64,000 nucleotides of DNA. Source: Actinophytocola algeriensis. GTDB taxonomy: Bacteria; Actinomycetota; Actinomycetes; Mycobacteriales; Pseudonocardiaceae. Shown piece by piece: positions 8,001 to 16,852 of this stretch. The notes beneath the pieces are model-generated. The model saw nothing but the letters and a program-made list of their open reading frames with translations, was not told where the DNA came from and ran no database searches. A program made the translations under genes and the position numbers. Numbering within the stretch: position 1 is the first letter of the stretch; each line of letters begins with the position of its first letter. The stretch spans positions 171,326 through 235,325 of the forward strand of contig NZ_JACHJQ010000003.1 in assembly GCF_014203735.1 (NCBI RefSeq), in the 5' to 3' direction.

Positions 8001-9691
8001 CACTCACCGATCACGGGGGGCGCGGTCATCTGGTCGGTGCCGAACACGGCGTCCGGGTCGCCCTCGACGAGGAACGACGGCCGCTTGTGCTCCTCGTCCT
8101 CCTCGCCATCGCCGCGCCGGCCGCCGAGCGGGCCCATGCCGCCACCGGCACCACCGCGGCCCGCACCCGCGGCCCCGCCGCGTACCGCGCCGCCGTCGCC
8201 GAGCGCACCGCCGGGACCCATGCCGCCGACGCCGGGACCGCGGCCCGCCGCGCCCTGACCGCCGCCCGCGCCGGAGCCACTGCCGTACCCGCCGGAACCG
8301 GGGCCGCCGCCGTACCCGCCGCCGGGCCCGAACCCACGTCCACCCGGACCGCTGCCGCGACCGTGGTCACCGCCGCCGTTCGGGCCGGGCAGACCGGTGA
8401 CCGGGAACGGCGGGATCCCCGGGTTCTGGCCGCCACCGCCACCCGGGCCGGGGAGCGGGTTGTTCGGGAACTGTCCGGGGCCGGGCAGGTTGGGCAGGTC
8501 ACCGCTCGGGGTGGTGCCGCTGCCGCCCGGTCCGTTGGGGCTGCCGGGGAGGTTCGGGCCGCCGGGGAGGTTCGGGCCGCCCGGGATGTCCGGGATCCCG
8601 GGGTTCGACCCGCCTGGGCCACCGGGACCGCCGGAGCCGCCCGGTCCGCCGGGCACGTTCGGGCCGCCAGGACCGCCGGGCCCACCCGGTGGCACGGTCG
8701 GGTTGCCGCCCGGCGGCGGGTTCGTGCCGTTCGACGGCGGGGACGTGAAGGTGCCGGGCGTGGTGGTGGCAGGGGTGTTCGTGCCGGTGTTGCCGACGTT
8801 CGTGCTCTCGAGGGTCGTCGTGCCCGTCGAGCTGCTGGACAACGTCGGCGGCGGGCCGAACGCGGGCATCGTGCTCGCGCCGGACAGGCCGCTGTCGTAC
8901 GTGTTGACGACGCCGGCCGCGCGCTCGTGCGCGGCCTGTTGCGCGTCGTACTGCGCCTGGTAGTCGTTGAGCTTGCGGATCAGCTCGAACGGGTTCGACT
9001 CGGTCTGCAGGTCCCGGTTGGCGGCGTCGACGTCGAAGTTCACCGGCTCCGGCATCTCCCGCTTCGCCGTGGCGAGCGCGGAGGCCTGCAGGTTCGTCTG
9101 CGTGCCTGCGAGCTGCGCGCTCTGGCCCGCGGCGCCCACCCAGTTGCCGACCTGCGCCATGAACGTGCGCGCCGAGTCACCCGCGGAGCCCTGCCAGTCG
9201 GTCTCGCTGTTGTTGATGGCCGACGCGACCCCGGACTGGAAGCGGATCATCGCGTTGCCCGCCGAGATCCACAGGTCGCCCGCCTCGCCGACGCTGTCCG
9301 GGTCCACGTCCTCGGTGACCATGGTCTTCAGCTGGCCGTGCGGCGTCGCCATGTAGTTGGCGCACATCATGATCGGACCCTCACGGGTCTGCACGCCTGC
9401 CGCGAGCTCCGCGGCGCGCGCGTTCATCTCGTTGTTGTACGTGTCCGACACGCGGTCGCCGTGGTTGAACATGTCGATCAGCCGGTCGAGCAGCGTGCCC
9501 TCGCCGACCTCGCGGTCCACCTGGGCCTCGGCGTTCCGCTCGGTCTGCGCACCGGTTTGCGACGTGTCGCGGCGGTCGATGTAGGTGGAGCTGCTCGGGT
9601 CCCGGGTCGAGTCGTAGTCCGGGCTCGTCGGGTCGTAGTCCGGGCTGTACGGGTCGGACACGTCGTCCCGGGACTGGTGGTTTCTGGCCAT
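8000..9691 (-). CDS. PPE-like type VII secretion substrate with Gly/Pro-rich region (cassette 1)
   Basis: Protein of 563 aa resembling actinobacterial PPE/WXG-type substrates. Residues 1-65 are charged and disordered. Residues about 65-290 are helical and include the turn TDWQGSAG (a W-x-G motif). Residues about 300-530 are low complexity ([18 protein letters not shown]). A conserved acidic tail reads [15 protein letters not shown] and ends in PPVIGE. The tail recurs in the cassette 2 homologue at 50.4 kb despite weak similarity elsewhere. No Sec signal peptide is present, fitting type VII export with the EspG encoded next. It starts 9 bases after the DUF3558 lipoprotein stop. Confidence 0.75.
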   Translation of the reverse strand: MARNHQSRDDVSDPYSPDYDPTSPDYDSTRDPSSSTYIDRRDTSQTGAQTERNAEAQVDREVGEGTLLDRLIDMFNHGDRVSDTYNNEMNARAAELAAGVQTREGPIMMCANYMATPHGQLKTMVTEDVDPDSVGEAGDLWISAGNAMIRFQSGVASAINNSETDWQGSAGDSARTFMAQVGNWVGAAGQSAQLAGTQTNLQASALATAKREMPEPVNFDVDAANRDLQTESNPFELIRKLNDYQAQYDAQQAAHERAAGVVNTYDSGLSGASTMPAFGPPPTLSSSSTGTTTLESTNVGNTGTNTPATTTPGTFTSPPSNGTNPPPGGNPTVPPGGPGGPGGPNVPGGPGGSGGPGGPGGSNPGIPDIPGGPNLPGGPNLPGSPNGPGGSGTTPSGDLPNLPGPGQFPNNPLPGPGGGGGQNPGIPPFPVTGLPGPNGGGDHGRGSGPGGRGFGPGGGYGGGPGSGGYGSGSGAGGGQGAAGRGPGVGGMGPGGALGDGGAVRGGAAGAGRGGAGGGMGPLGGRRGDGEEDEEHKRPSFLVEGDPDAVFGTDQMTAPPVIGE

Positions 9692-9700
9692 GGCGTGTCC

Positions 9701-10276
9701 TCAGGGCAGTTTCGGTTCGACGAGGGTGGCGAGCTGCTGCGCGAGACCGCACCCCTGCTGCTGGTCACCGCCGACGGCGGTGCTGTCGACGCGCGCGTCC
9801 TCGCCGACACCGAGGCTGACACCGCAGACCCCGGCGGCGTCGACGAAGGAGACCGCGTCGTGCGCGCCCACCTTCGGCAACTGCTGGACGGTGGTGTTCT
9901 CGGCGAGGTCGGCGAGGCCGTTCGAGTCGAACACCTCGACGGAGACCGTGAAGCTCTGGTCTAGGGAGGGGCCGTCGTGCCGCCAGCGGCAGACCCGCGC
10001 CCCGCCGATCTCCTTCTCCTCGCCACCGGTGAGGCCGAGGGAGTCGAGCCCGGACTGGTCGACGAGGCCGCACGGGTCGACGTCGGCGAGCACGGACGGC
10101 TCGTCCCCGCCGGTCGGCGGGTCGTCGGACTCCGTCGGCGCGCCGGGGTCGGTGGTGATGGCCGGTGGCCGGTTGGTGCCGGTGGTCCCGCCCGTCGGTG
10201 TGCCCTCGGTCTGCTCCGCGCAGCCGGACAGGAGGACGAGGAACGCGGCGACCACCGCCAGGAGCGCTCTAGACAC
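9701..10276 (-). CDS. DUF3558 family lipoprotein (cassette 1)
   Basis: Exported lipoprotein of 191 aa. The signal peptide ends in the lipobox LLSGC, followed by a Thr/Pro/Gly-rich linker and a DUF3558 domain with DPCGLVD, ARVCRW and a late Cys pair that may form disulphides. The GTG start overlaps the stop of the upstream small protein by 8 bases. DUF3558 lipoproteins commonly accompany PPE/EspG genes in Pseudonocardiaceae; their job is unknown. The cassette 2 counterpart is at 52381-52956. Confidence 0.8.
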   Translation of the reverse strand: MSRALLAVVAAFLVLLSGCAEQTEGTPTGGTTGTNRPPAITTDPGAPTESDDPPTGGDEPSVLADVDPCGLVDQSGLDSLGLTGGEEKEIGGARVCRWRHDGPSLDQSFTVSVEVFDSNGLADLAENTTVQQLPKVGAHDAVSFVDAAGVCGVSLGVGEDARVDSTAVGGDQQQGCGLAQQLATLVEPKLP

Positions 10277-10652
10277 GGAAGGTGCTCTCCACGGACGACT
10301 CGATGTGCCGGTAGTTGTTCATCGCGCCGACCACGCCCGCCTCGGCGTCGACGAGGGACGCGCGGAACTCGCGCAGCATGGTGAGGAAGCCCTGCTGGTC
10401 GGTGGCGACCTCCCGCACGTAGGGCTTCATGGCCTCGGCGCCGTGGCTGGAGCCCAGCTGCGGGGACCGGGAGAGCGTGCCGAGGTCGGCGATGTTGTCG
10501 TCGACCCACTTGGCCATCTCGCGGATGGCCACGAGCAACGCCTTGCCACCGGTCTCGCTGACGGCGAACGACCCGTCCGCGGCGGCCTGCTGCAGCCCCT
10601 TCATGGACGCGGCCATCTTCCCGAAGCCCCCACCGCCACCTGCGTCAAGCAT
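10269..10652 (-). CDS. Small helical protein, probable type VII cassette component
   Basis: Soluble 127-aa protein, first gene of the cassette 1 operon. It is predominantly helical, starts MLDAGGGGGFGKMAASMKG and ends with a helix AEAGVVGAMNNYRHIES. Size, helicity and position resemble WXG100/EspC-type proteins, but no clear W-x-G turn is present (the only Trp is in EMAKWVDD). It overlaps the lipoprotein gene by 8 bases. I assign it to the cassette by position; the biochemical role is unknown. Confidence 0.6.
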   Translation of the reverse strand: MLDAGGGGGFGKMAASMKGLQQAAADGSFAVSETGGKALLVAIREMAKWVDDNIADLGTLSRSPQLGSSHGAEAMKPYVREVATDQQGFLTMLREFRASLVDAEAGVVGAMNNYRHIESSVESTFRV

Positions 10653-10760
10653 TCGCCCCTACCCTTCGCGGCCAACCCCTGTGCGAGCCACATTCTGACG
10701 CAAACCGGCACTGGAAGGTTCCCCAAAGTAAACGCCGGGACCGGGGTGTGCGACGCGGAC

Positions 10761-10791
10761 GGCCCGCGAGTCCGGGCCGGACTCGCGGGCC
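10761..10791. terminator. Hairpin terminator downstream of pstB
   Basis: Perfect 13-bp stem GGCCCGCGAGTCC / GGACTCGCGGGCC with a 5-base loop, 22 bases past the pstB stop on the minus strand. No U-tract, as is usual in high-GC actinobacteria. It separates the pst operon from cassette 1. Confidence 0.8.
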
Positions 10792-10812
10792 ATCCAGGTG
10801 GACCCTCGTGGC

Positions 10813-11592
10813 TCAGCCGAAGCGGCCGGAGATGTAGTCCTCCGTGGCCTTCTGGTTGGGGTTGGAGAAGATCTTCTCCGTCGCGTCCATCTCGATCAGC
10901 TTGCCGGGCTGGCCGACGCCCGCCAGGTTGAAGAACGCGGTCTGGTCGCTGACGCGCGCGGCCTGCTGCATGTTGTGCGTGACGATGACGATCGTGTAGT
11001 CCTGCTTCAGCTTGCCGATCAGGTCCTCGATCGCGAGCGTGGAGATCGGGTCGAGCGCCGAGCACGGCTCGTCCATCAGCAGCACGTCCGGCTGCACGGC
11101 GATCGCACGGGCGATGCACAGGCGCTGCTGCTGTCCACCCGAGAGCGACGACCCCGGCTTGTTGAGGCGGTCCTTCACTTCGCTCCACAGGTTCGCCCCG
11201 CGCAGGGACGTCTCCACGACCTCGTCCGCCTGCGCCTTCGACATGCGCTGGTTGTTCAGCTTCATCCCGGCGATCACGTTCGCGTGGATCGACATGGTCG
11301 GGAACGGGTTGGGTCGCTGGAACACCATGCCGATGGAACGGCGCACCCGCACCGGGTCGACGTCCCGTCCGTACAGGTCCTCGCCATCGAGCGCGATCTT
11401 GCCCTCGATGTAGGCGCCGGGAATCACCTCGTGCATGCGGTTGAGGGACCGCAGGACGGTTGACTTGCCGCATCCGGACGGCCCGATGAACGCCGTCACG
11501 GCCCGTGGTTCGACCGCCATGGACACACCCTCCACCGCGAGGAAGTCGCCGTAGTAGATGTTGAGGTCGGAGATGTCCAGTCGCTTAGCCAT
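10813..11592 (-). CDS. pstB: Phosphate ABC transporter ATPase PstB
   Basis: ATP-binding subunit of the high-affinity phosphate importer, 259 aa, full length for PstB. Walker A is GPSGCGKST, the signature [14 protein letters not shown], and Walker [13 protein letters not shown] with the PstB-typical Cys. It is the last gene of the minus-strand pstSCAB operon, 21 bases after pstA, and acts on the cytoplasmic face of the PstCA pore. A strong hairpin follows. The M. tuberculosis equivalent is phoT, in the same relative position. Confidence 0.97.
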   Translation of the reverse strand: MAKRLDISDLNIYYGDFLAVEGVSMAVEPRAVTAFIGPSGCGKSTVLRSLNRMHEVIPGAYIEGKIALDGEDLYGRDVDPVRVRRSIGMVFQRPNPFPTMSIHANVIAGMKLNNQRMSKAQADEVVETSLRGANLWSEVKDRLNKPGSSLSGGQQQRLCIARAIAVQPDVLLMDEPCSALDPISTLAIEDLIGKLKQDYTIVIVTHNMQQAARVSDQTAFFNLAGVGQPGKLIEMDATEKIFSNPNQKATEDYISGRFG

Positions 11593-11613
11593 CGATAGTC
11601 CTTGTCGTGTGCC

Positions 11614-12714
11614 TCAACGGCCGGTCTTGGGCGAGAAGATACGGGCGATGATCCGGGCGATCAGGTTGAGCACCATGACGATCAGGATCAACGTCAGCGC
11701 CGCGGCCCATGCCCGGTCGTAGTTGATGGTGATGATGCTGTCCGGCCCCGGAGGCGCGAGCCCCTGGGTGTACTGCCCGTACACGAACACCGGCAGGGTC
11801 ATCATCCGGCCCTCGAACAGGTCGAAGTTGGCCGAGTCGACCACGCCGGCCACGATCAGCAGCGGCGCGGTCTCGCCGATCACGCGGGCGATGGCCAGCA
11901 TGACACCGGTCACCAGCCCCGCCGCCGCCGTCCGGAGCACCACCTTGACGATCGTGAGCCACTTGGGCACGCCCAACGCGTAGGCCGCCTCACGCAGCTC
12001 GTTCGGCACCAGCTTGAGCATCTCCTCCGAGGCCCGCACCACGACCGGGATCATCAGCACGGCCAGTGCCACCGAGCCTGCCGCGCCCATCCGCACGCCA
12101 GGGCCGAAGAACAGCACGAACAGGGCGTAGGCGAACAGACCGGCCACGATGGACGGGATGCCGGTCATCACGTCCACGAAGAACGTGATGCCGCGGCCGA
12201 GCTTGCTCTTCGGCCCGTACTCCACCAGGTAGATCGCGGTGAGCATGCCGATCGGCACCGAGATGACCGTGGCGAACGCCGTGATCTCCAGCGTGCCCAT
12301 GATCGCGTGGTAGGCGCCGCCGGCGTCCATGCCGCCGAACACGCCGCGCATCGTGGTGGTGAGGAAGTAGCCGTTGAACCGCTCGAGGCCGTTCTCGAGA
12401 ACGGTCCACAGCAGGCTGACCAGCGGCACGACGGCGAGGCCGAACGCGCTGTACATCAGCGTGGTGGCGAGCCGGTCCCGCGCCGCCCGGGCACCCTCGA
12501 CGAACGTGGTGACCACGAGGATCACCACGGCGTACAGGATGATGCCGAGGAACACCGTGAGCGGCACGCTGAACGAGCCGAGCGCGGCGAACAGTCCGCC
12601 CACCGCCGCGAAGGACAGCACCAGCAGTACGACCGGGGCATACCTGGGCAGCTTGCCGCGGGTAAGCCCCGGCGAGCTGAGTTCGACGGACGGCGGGGTC
12701 TGGACGGTGGCCAT
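11614..12714 (-). CDS. pstA: Phosphate ABC transporter permease PstA
   Basis: Inner-membrane permease of 366 aa that pairs with PstC to form the phosphate channel. Several hydrophobic helices are visible, with the binding-protein-dependent transport segment around LREAAYALGVPKWLTIVKVVL (EAA loop that contacts PstB). The N-terminal 35 residues are cytoplasmic. The ATG at 12714 overlaps the pstC stop as TGATG, giving translational coupling; the upstream in-frame Met has no support. Confidence 0.95.
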   Translation of the reverse strand: MATVQTPPSVELSSPGLTRGKLPRYAPVVLLVLSFAAVGGLFAALGSFSVPLTVFLGIILYAVVILVVTTFVEGARAARDRLATTLMYSAFGLAVVPLVSLLWTVLENGLERFNGYFLTTTMRGVFGGMDAGGAYHAIMGTLEITAFATVISVPIGMLTAIYLVEYGPKSKLGRGITFFVDVMTGIPSIVAGLFAYALFVLFFGPGVRMGAAGSVALAVLMIPVVVRASEEMLKLVPNELREAAYALGVPKWLTIVKVVLRTAAAGLVTGVMLAIARVIGETAPLLIVAGVVDSANFDLFEGRMMTLPVFVYGQYTQGLAPPGPDSIITINYDRAWAAALTLILIVMVLNLIARIIARIFSPKTGR

Positions 12715-13706
12715 CAGTTCGCCCCCGAGAACTCGGCGCGCCGGGAGACGATCCACCGCGCGATCATGTTGACGAGAAGGGTGATCGCGAACAGCACCAG
12801 ACCCGTGAAGATCAGGACGTTGACGCCGAGCCCGCTCGACTCGGGGAACTTCAGCGCGATGTTGGCCGCGATGTTCTGCTGCTGGCCCGCCTGGAGGATG
12901 AAGAACGAGTAGACGAACCCTGGCGAGAGCACCATGGCGACCGCCATCGTCTCACCGAGCGCGCGGCCCAGGCCGAGCATCGCCGCGCTGATGATGCCGG
13001 AGCGGCCGAACGGCAGCACCGCCATCCGGATCATCTCCCAGCGGGTCGCGCCGAGCGCGAGCGCCGCCTCCCGGTGCAGCGTCGGCGTCTGCAGGAACAC
13101 CTCGCGCGACACGGCCGTGATGATCGGCAGGATCATTACGGCCAGCACGATGCCCGCGGTCAGGATGGTGCGGGGTGGGCTGGCCGCGGGCCCCTGGAAG
13201 ATCGGGATGAAGCCGAGGTACTCGCTCAGCCACTCGAAGACCGGGAACATCTGGGGCATCAGCCACAGCGCGCCCCACAGGCCGTACACGACGCTGGGGA
13301 TGGCGGCGAGCAGGTCGATGACGTAGCCGAAGATCTGCGCGAGCTTGCGCGGGGCGTAGTGCGAGATGAACAGCGCGACCGCGATGGCGACCGGTGTCGC
13401 GATGATGAGCGCGATGAGCGCCGCGAGGACCGTGCCGAACACCAGCGGGCCGACATAGTCGAGGAGGGAGTCACCCTCCTTGATCCAATGGACCGATTCG
13501 GAGAGTTCGTCGGTCGGCGTGCTGATCGCCGGCCATGCGTTCACCAACAGGAAGATCGCGACGGCCGCGAGGATCGCGAGGATCAGCACGCCCGCGCCCT
13601 TGGCGGCGCCGCTGAAGATCACATCGCCTGGTCGTCGCGGTGGTCCTGGTTGTTTGCCCCGCGGTGGCGTCGAGGACTTCGCCTTCGGTTCGCCCGTGGT
13701 GGTCAC
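12714..13706 (-). CDS. pstC: Phosphate ABC transporter permease PstC
   Basis: Partner permease of PstA, 330 aa. It has a basic N-terminus followed by a first helix (GVLILAILAAVAIFLLVNAW) and further helices. The EAA loop is REAALALGATRWEMIRMAVLP, including the permease signature EAALALGATxWE. The GTG at 13706 is chosen because GGAG lies about 8 bases upstream; a longer frame runs back to 13772 through the hairpin and is unlikely. It follows pstS by 113 bp with a hairpin between, an arrangement known to reduce expression of transporter genes relative to the binding protein. Confidence 0.94.
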   Translation of the reverse strand: MTTTGEPKAKSSTPPRGKQPGPPRRPGDVIFSGAAKGAGVLILAILAAVAIFLLVNAWPAISTPTDELSESVHWIKEGDSLLDYVGPLVFGTVLAALIALIIATPVAIAVALFISHYAPRKLAQIFGYVIDLLAAIPSVVYGLWGALWLMPQMFPVFEWLSEYLGFIPIFQGPAASPPRTILTAGIVLAVMILPIITAVSREVFLQTPTLHREAALALGATRWEMIRMAVLPFGRSGIISAAMLGLGRALGETMAVAMVLSPGFVYSFFILQAGQQQNIAANIALKFPESSGLGVNVLIFTGLVLFAITLLVNMIARWIVSRRAEFSGAN

Positions 13707-13743
13707 TGTGTGTTCTCCGGTTGCGGGAAGGGAGTGGACTGCG

Positions 13744-13780
13744 CCGTACGGATGGCCACGCCAGGTGGCCACCCGTACGG
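13744..13780. terminator. Hairpin between pstS and pstC
   Basis: Near-perfect stem: CCGTACGG plus TGGCCA pairs with TGGCCA plus CCGTACGG (13744-13758 / 13766-13780, one unpaired base per arm). In the pstS-to-pstC spacer it probably acts as a partial terminator or a 3'-end stabiliser of pstS mRNA, letting the binding protein be made in excess. Function is inferred from position. Confidence 0.65.
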
Positions 13781-13819
13781 ACTGTCAGACCGCGACAACT
13801 GGTCCGTCCACGTGCTGCG

Positions 13820-14932
13820 TCAGACCTTCATGGCCTCGAGCGCGGCCTCGACGTCCGCACGCAGCGCGTCGGAGATCGGCGCCGAGCCGGCCGCACCGGC
13901 CGAGGCCTCCTGGCCTTCCTTGCTCGCGATGTAGCCGACCAGCGCCTTCACCAGCTCGCCCTTGCCGGCCATGTTGGCCTTGGCGTTGGTGTAGTCGCTG
14001 CACACGATGGTGTAGGAAACCAGCACGATCGGGTAGGTGCCTTCGGCGGTGGTGTCCCGCTGGAGCTCGATGGCGAGGTCGTGCTCCGGCCCGCCCTCGA
14101 CCTTCGGCGACGCGTCGACGACCTTGGCCGCGGCCTCCGCCGAGTACTCCACGAACTGGTCGCCGACCTTGACCTTGGCGACGCCCAGGTTGCCAGCCTT
14201 GCTCGCGTCCGCGTAGCCAATGGTGCCCTGGCCACCCTCGACGGTCTGCACCACACCGGAGGTGCCCTGCGCGGACTGGCTGCCGCCCACCGGCCAGTCA
14301 CCGCTCGGCTCGTGCGGCCAGGCCTCGCCTGCCGTGGCGGCGAGGTACTCGGTGAAGTTCTCCGTGGTGCCCGACTCGTCGGACCGGTTCACCGGCGTGA
14401 TCGCCTGGTCCGGGAGCGACGCGCCCGGGTTGTCCGCTGCGATCTTCGGGTCGTTCCACTTCTTGATCTGCTGGTTGAAGATCCCAGCGATCGTCGCGGG
14501 CGAGAGCTGGAGGTTGTCCACGCCCTCGAGGTTGTAGACGACCGCGATCGGGCTGATGTACAGCGGCAGGTGGATCGCGTCGCTGCCGCAGGCCTCCTTG
14601 GCGGCGGCCCGCTCCTCGTCGTCCATCACCGCGTCGGAGCCCGCGAAAGCCACCGCACCCTCGCCGAACTGCGTGCGGCCGGCACCCGAGCCCGCCGGGT
14701 CGTAGCTGACGGTGACATCCGGGTTCGCCGACCCGAAGCCCGACCGCCAGGCGTTCATGGCGGATTCCTGCGAGCTCGCACCGGCACCGGCGAGCTCACC
14801 GGACAGGCTGCTCTCCGAGCCACCGTCGTTGTTGCTCCCCGAAGAGGTTTCGGGGTCGGAGCCGCAGGCCGTGAGCGCCACTGCGCTTGCAGTGACGAGG
14901 GCCGCGATGCGGCCGTAGCGGATGCGCTTCAC
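13820..14932 (-). CDS. pstS: Phosphate-binding lipoprotein PstS
   Basis: Extracytoplasmic phosphate-binding lipoprotein of 370 aa that delivers phosphate to PstCA. The signal peptide VKRIRYGRIAALVTASAVAL ends in the lipobox LTAC. The mature domain has the PstS phosphate-loop pattern GAGASSQESAMNAW near the N-terminus, VNRSDESGTTENF in the middle and a C-terminal VSYTIVCSDY segment. The GTG at 14932 follows GAGAGGA; a longer frame to 14974 adds a non-signal-like stretch. A two-unit PHO box lies 107 bp upstream. First gene of pstSCAB. Confidence 0.96.
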   Translation of the reverse strand: MKRIRYGRIAALVTASAVALTACGSDPETSSGSNNDGGSESSLSGELAGAGASSQESAMNAWRSGFGSANPDVTVSYDPAGSGAGRTQFGEGAVAFAGSDAVMDDEERAAAKEACGSDAIHLPLYISPIAVVYNLEGVDNLQLSPATIAGIFNQQIKKWNDPKIAADNPGASLPDQAITPVNRSDESGTTENFTEYLAATAGEAWPHEPSGDWPVGGSQSAQGTSGVVQTVEGGQGTIGYADASKAGNLGVAKVKVGDQFVEYSAEAAAKVVDASPKVEGGPEHDLAIELQRDTTAEGTYPIVLVSYTIVCSDYTNAKANMAGKGELVKALVGYIASKEGQEASAGAAGSAPISDALRADVEAALEAMKV

Positions 14933-15038
14933 TGGGTCCTCTCGAGGTATCTCGATGTCTGTTGATGCGCCCACATCCTCCCGACTGCGGGCACGGCGCG
15001 GACGCTATGGAAGCGGAATGGACAGGTCCGGGTGTTGA

Positions 15039-15056
15039 GGTGAACACCAGGTGAAC
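15039..15056 (-). promoter_or_regulatory. PHO box upstream of pstS
   Basis: On the minus strand two perfect GTTCACC cores occur exactly 11 nt apart (15050-15056 and 15039-15045), the direct-repeat-unit geometry of actinobacterial PhoP operators. It precedes pstS in the mshD-pstS spacer, so the operon should be induced under phosphate starvation. Confidence 0.85.
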
Positions 15057-15104
15057 AACGCCAGATTGTGACCTTTGTTGCTTGCGCTAACGGTAATTGA
15101 GTTA

Positions 15105-15962
15105 CTACCGCTGGTAGGCGACATTCGTGTACGCCACGGAAAAGCCCAATCGGCGATACACGGCCAAGGCCGGCGCGTTGTCGGATTCAACGTACAAGAT
15201 GATCTCCGACACGCCCAGCCCTCGCAGGTGGTGCAGTCCCGTCAGCGTGAGCGCACGACCGAGCCCACCGCCCTGCGCGTCCGGGTGAATGCCCACGACG
15301 TACACCTCACCGGTGCCATCCGGGTGGACCTTCGTCCAGTGAAACCCGACCACTTTGTCCTGTTCGTCGACGGCGAGGAAGAATCCGCCCGGATCGAACC
15401 AGGGCTCCTTTTCGGTCGCCTCGACATCCGCGACGGTGAGCATGCCCTGTTCGGGATGCCAGTCGAACGCGCGCTTGTTGACGTCGACCACGGCTTGTTC
15501 GTCCCGCCCGGGCATAAACGTGCGCACCGTGACACCCGGGTTCGTTTGCACGGGCAGTTCCACGGAGTTGTCGAGCCGCATCTGTAATAGCTCACGCACG
15601 CGTGCCAGATCGCGTCTCTCCGCGATCCGCGCGGCGCCGGGGTGGTCGCGGTGGGACCACAGGCGTAGCGGGCTGGCGATGGTGAGTACCTCGTCGACGA
15701 GCGCGGTCCCAATCCCCCGGCGCCGGTGCGCGGGGTGGACGAACAACTCGATGATCTGGTTACCGAACGCGTCGCCCCGCTGGTCGACGTGCGCGTAGCC
15801 GACGGTGGTGCCGCCGTCCCACGCGACGAGGTGACGACCGGTGCGGAACTCGGGTGGCAGCGCTCCGTCGGCGGACGCCTCGGGCACCCCGTCGGCTTCC
15901 CGCACCGCGGCGAGCAACGGGGGGATGGTGTCGTCCGCGTCGTCCAGCCAGATCAGTTCCAC
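15105..15962 (-). CDS. mshD: Mycothiol synthase MshD
   Basis: Acetyltransferase of 285 aa that acetylates Cys-GlcN-Ins in the last step of mycothiol synthesis. It has two tandem GNAT folds, as in known MshD: the first with ELFVHPAHRRRGIGTALVD, the second with VVGIHPDAQGGGLGRALTL, both acetyl-CoA-binding A motifs, followed by LYVESDNAPALAVYRRLGF. The GTG at 15962 (VELIWLDDADD) is preferred because it matches the start of the fold; its ribosome site is weak. It sits between glnR and pstS as in M. tuberculosis and Streptomyces. It marks the organism as a mycothiol producer. Confidence 0.93.
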   Translation of the reverse strand: MELIWLDDADDTIPPLLAAVREADGVPEASADGALPPEFRTGRHLVAWDGGTTVGYAHVDQRGDAFGNQIIELFVHPAHRRRGIGTALVDEVLTIASPLRLWSHRDHPGAARIAERRDLARVRELLQMRLDNSVELPVQTNPGVTVRTFMPGRDEQAVVDVNKRAFDWHPEQGMLTVADVEATEKEPWFDPGGFFLAVDEQDKVVGFHWTKVHPDGTGEVYVVGIHPDAQGGGLGRALTLTGLHHLRGLGVSEIILYVESDNAPALAVYRRLGFSVAYTNVAYQR

Positions 15963-16076
15963 GCTTCGACCGTACCGGGATCGGGGTCCGCCGTGTCCGG
16001 GAGAGCGCGGCACGTGCGATCCGCACACAGCGACGACGGTCCCGTCCCTGTCGGACGAGACCGCCGTTCCGGTGTC

Positions 16077-16799
16077 TCAGGTGACGTCGGCGGTCTTTTC
16101 TGTGGTCTCTTCCGCGCCGAGCGAGGCCTTCGGCGGCTGGACGAACTTGTAACCCACGTTGCGCACGGTCCCGATCATCTGCTCGTGCTCGGTACCGAGC
16201 TTCGCGCGCAGCCGCCGGACGTGCACGTCCACCGTCCGGGTGCCGCCGAAGAAGTCGTAGCCCCAGACCTCCTGCAGCAGCTGCGCGCGGGTGAACACCC
16301 GGCCCGCGTGCTGCGCGAGGTACTTGAGCAGCTCGAACTCCTTGTACGTGAGATCGAGGGGACGGCCGCGCAGGCGAGCCATGTAGGTGGCCTCGTCGAT
16401 GACCAGCTCGCCCAGTCGCAGGGCACCGTCCGCGCCCGGCGCACCCGCGGGGCCGCGCGAGGTCAGCAGCCGCAGGCGGGCGTCCACCTCGGCCGGGCCC
16501 GCGGTGGGGAGCAGGATGTCGTCGACACGCCATTCCGAGTTCACGGCCACGAGGCCGCCCTCGTTGACGATGGCGATGACCGGGGCGCTGTCGCCGCCGG
16601 AAGTGAGCAGCCTGCAGAGGCTCTTCGCGGCGGCGAGGTCGGTCCGCGCGTCGACCAGGACGACATCCCGGGAACCGGCCTCGAGGAGGGCGGTGACCTC
16701 GGGCGCCTGGGTGCGCACGTGGTGGGGCAGCAACATCAGTGACGGCACAACCGAGCCCGGCGTTGGGTCCGCGGTGAGCAGCAGCAGGTCGAGGCTCAT
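16077..16799 (-). CDS. glnR: Nitrogen regulator GlnR (orphan OmpR-type)
   Basis: OmpR-type regulator of 240 aa corresponding to actinobacterial GlnR, the global nitrogen regulator (Rv0818 in M. tuberculosis). It starts [20 protein letters not shown]. The receiver is atypical, with [11 protein letters not shown] at the acceptor position and no conserved Lys loop, as in GlnR, which has no cognate kinase. The C-terminal winged helix is well conserved: [49 protein letters not shown] poly-acidic tail follows. The ATG at 16799 is preferred over upstream codons. It is divergent from the hydrolase gene with 53 bp between the starts. Identity supported by sequence and by the mshD-pst neighbourhood. 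Confidence 0.88.
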   Translation of the reverse strand: MSLDLLLLTADPTPGSVVPSLMLLPHHVRTQAPEVTALLEAGSRDVVLVDARTDLAAAKSLCRLLTSGGDSAPVIAIVNEGGLVAVNSEWRVDDILLPTAGPAEVDARLRLLTSRGPAGAPGADGALRLGELVIDEATYMARLRGRPLDLTYKEFELLKYLAQHAGRVFTRAQLLQEVWGYDFFGGTRTVDVHVRRLRAKLGTEHEQMIGTVRNVGYKFVQPPKASLGAEETTEKTADVT

Positions 16800-16852
16800 G
16801 GGGGCCCGCCCTCTCTGGATACGCTCCGTGGCTTTCCGGGAGAATAGCCGGT

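Noticed and set aside
8087-9964. A 625-codon plus-strand frame opposite the PPE-like gene
   Set aside because: It is antisense to a coupled operon with recognisable families and its product is Arg/Val/Ala-rich without any motif.
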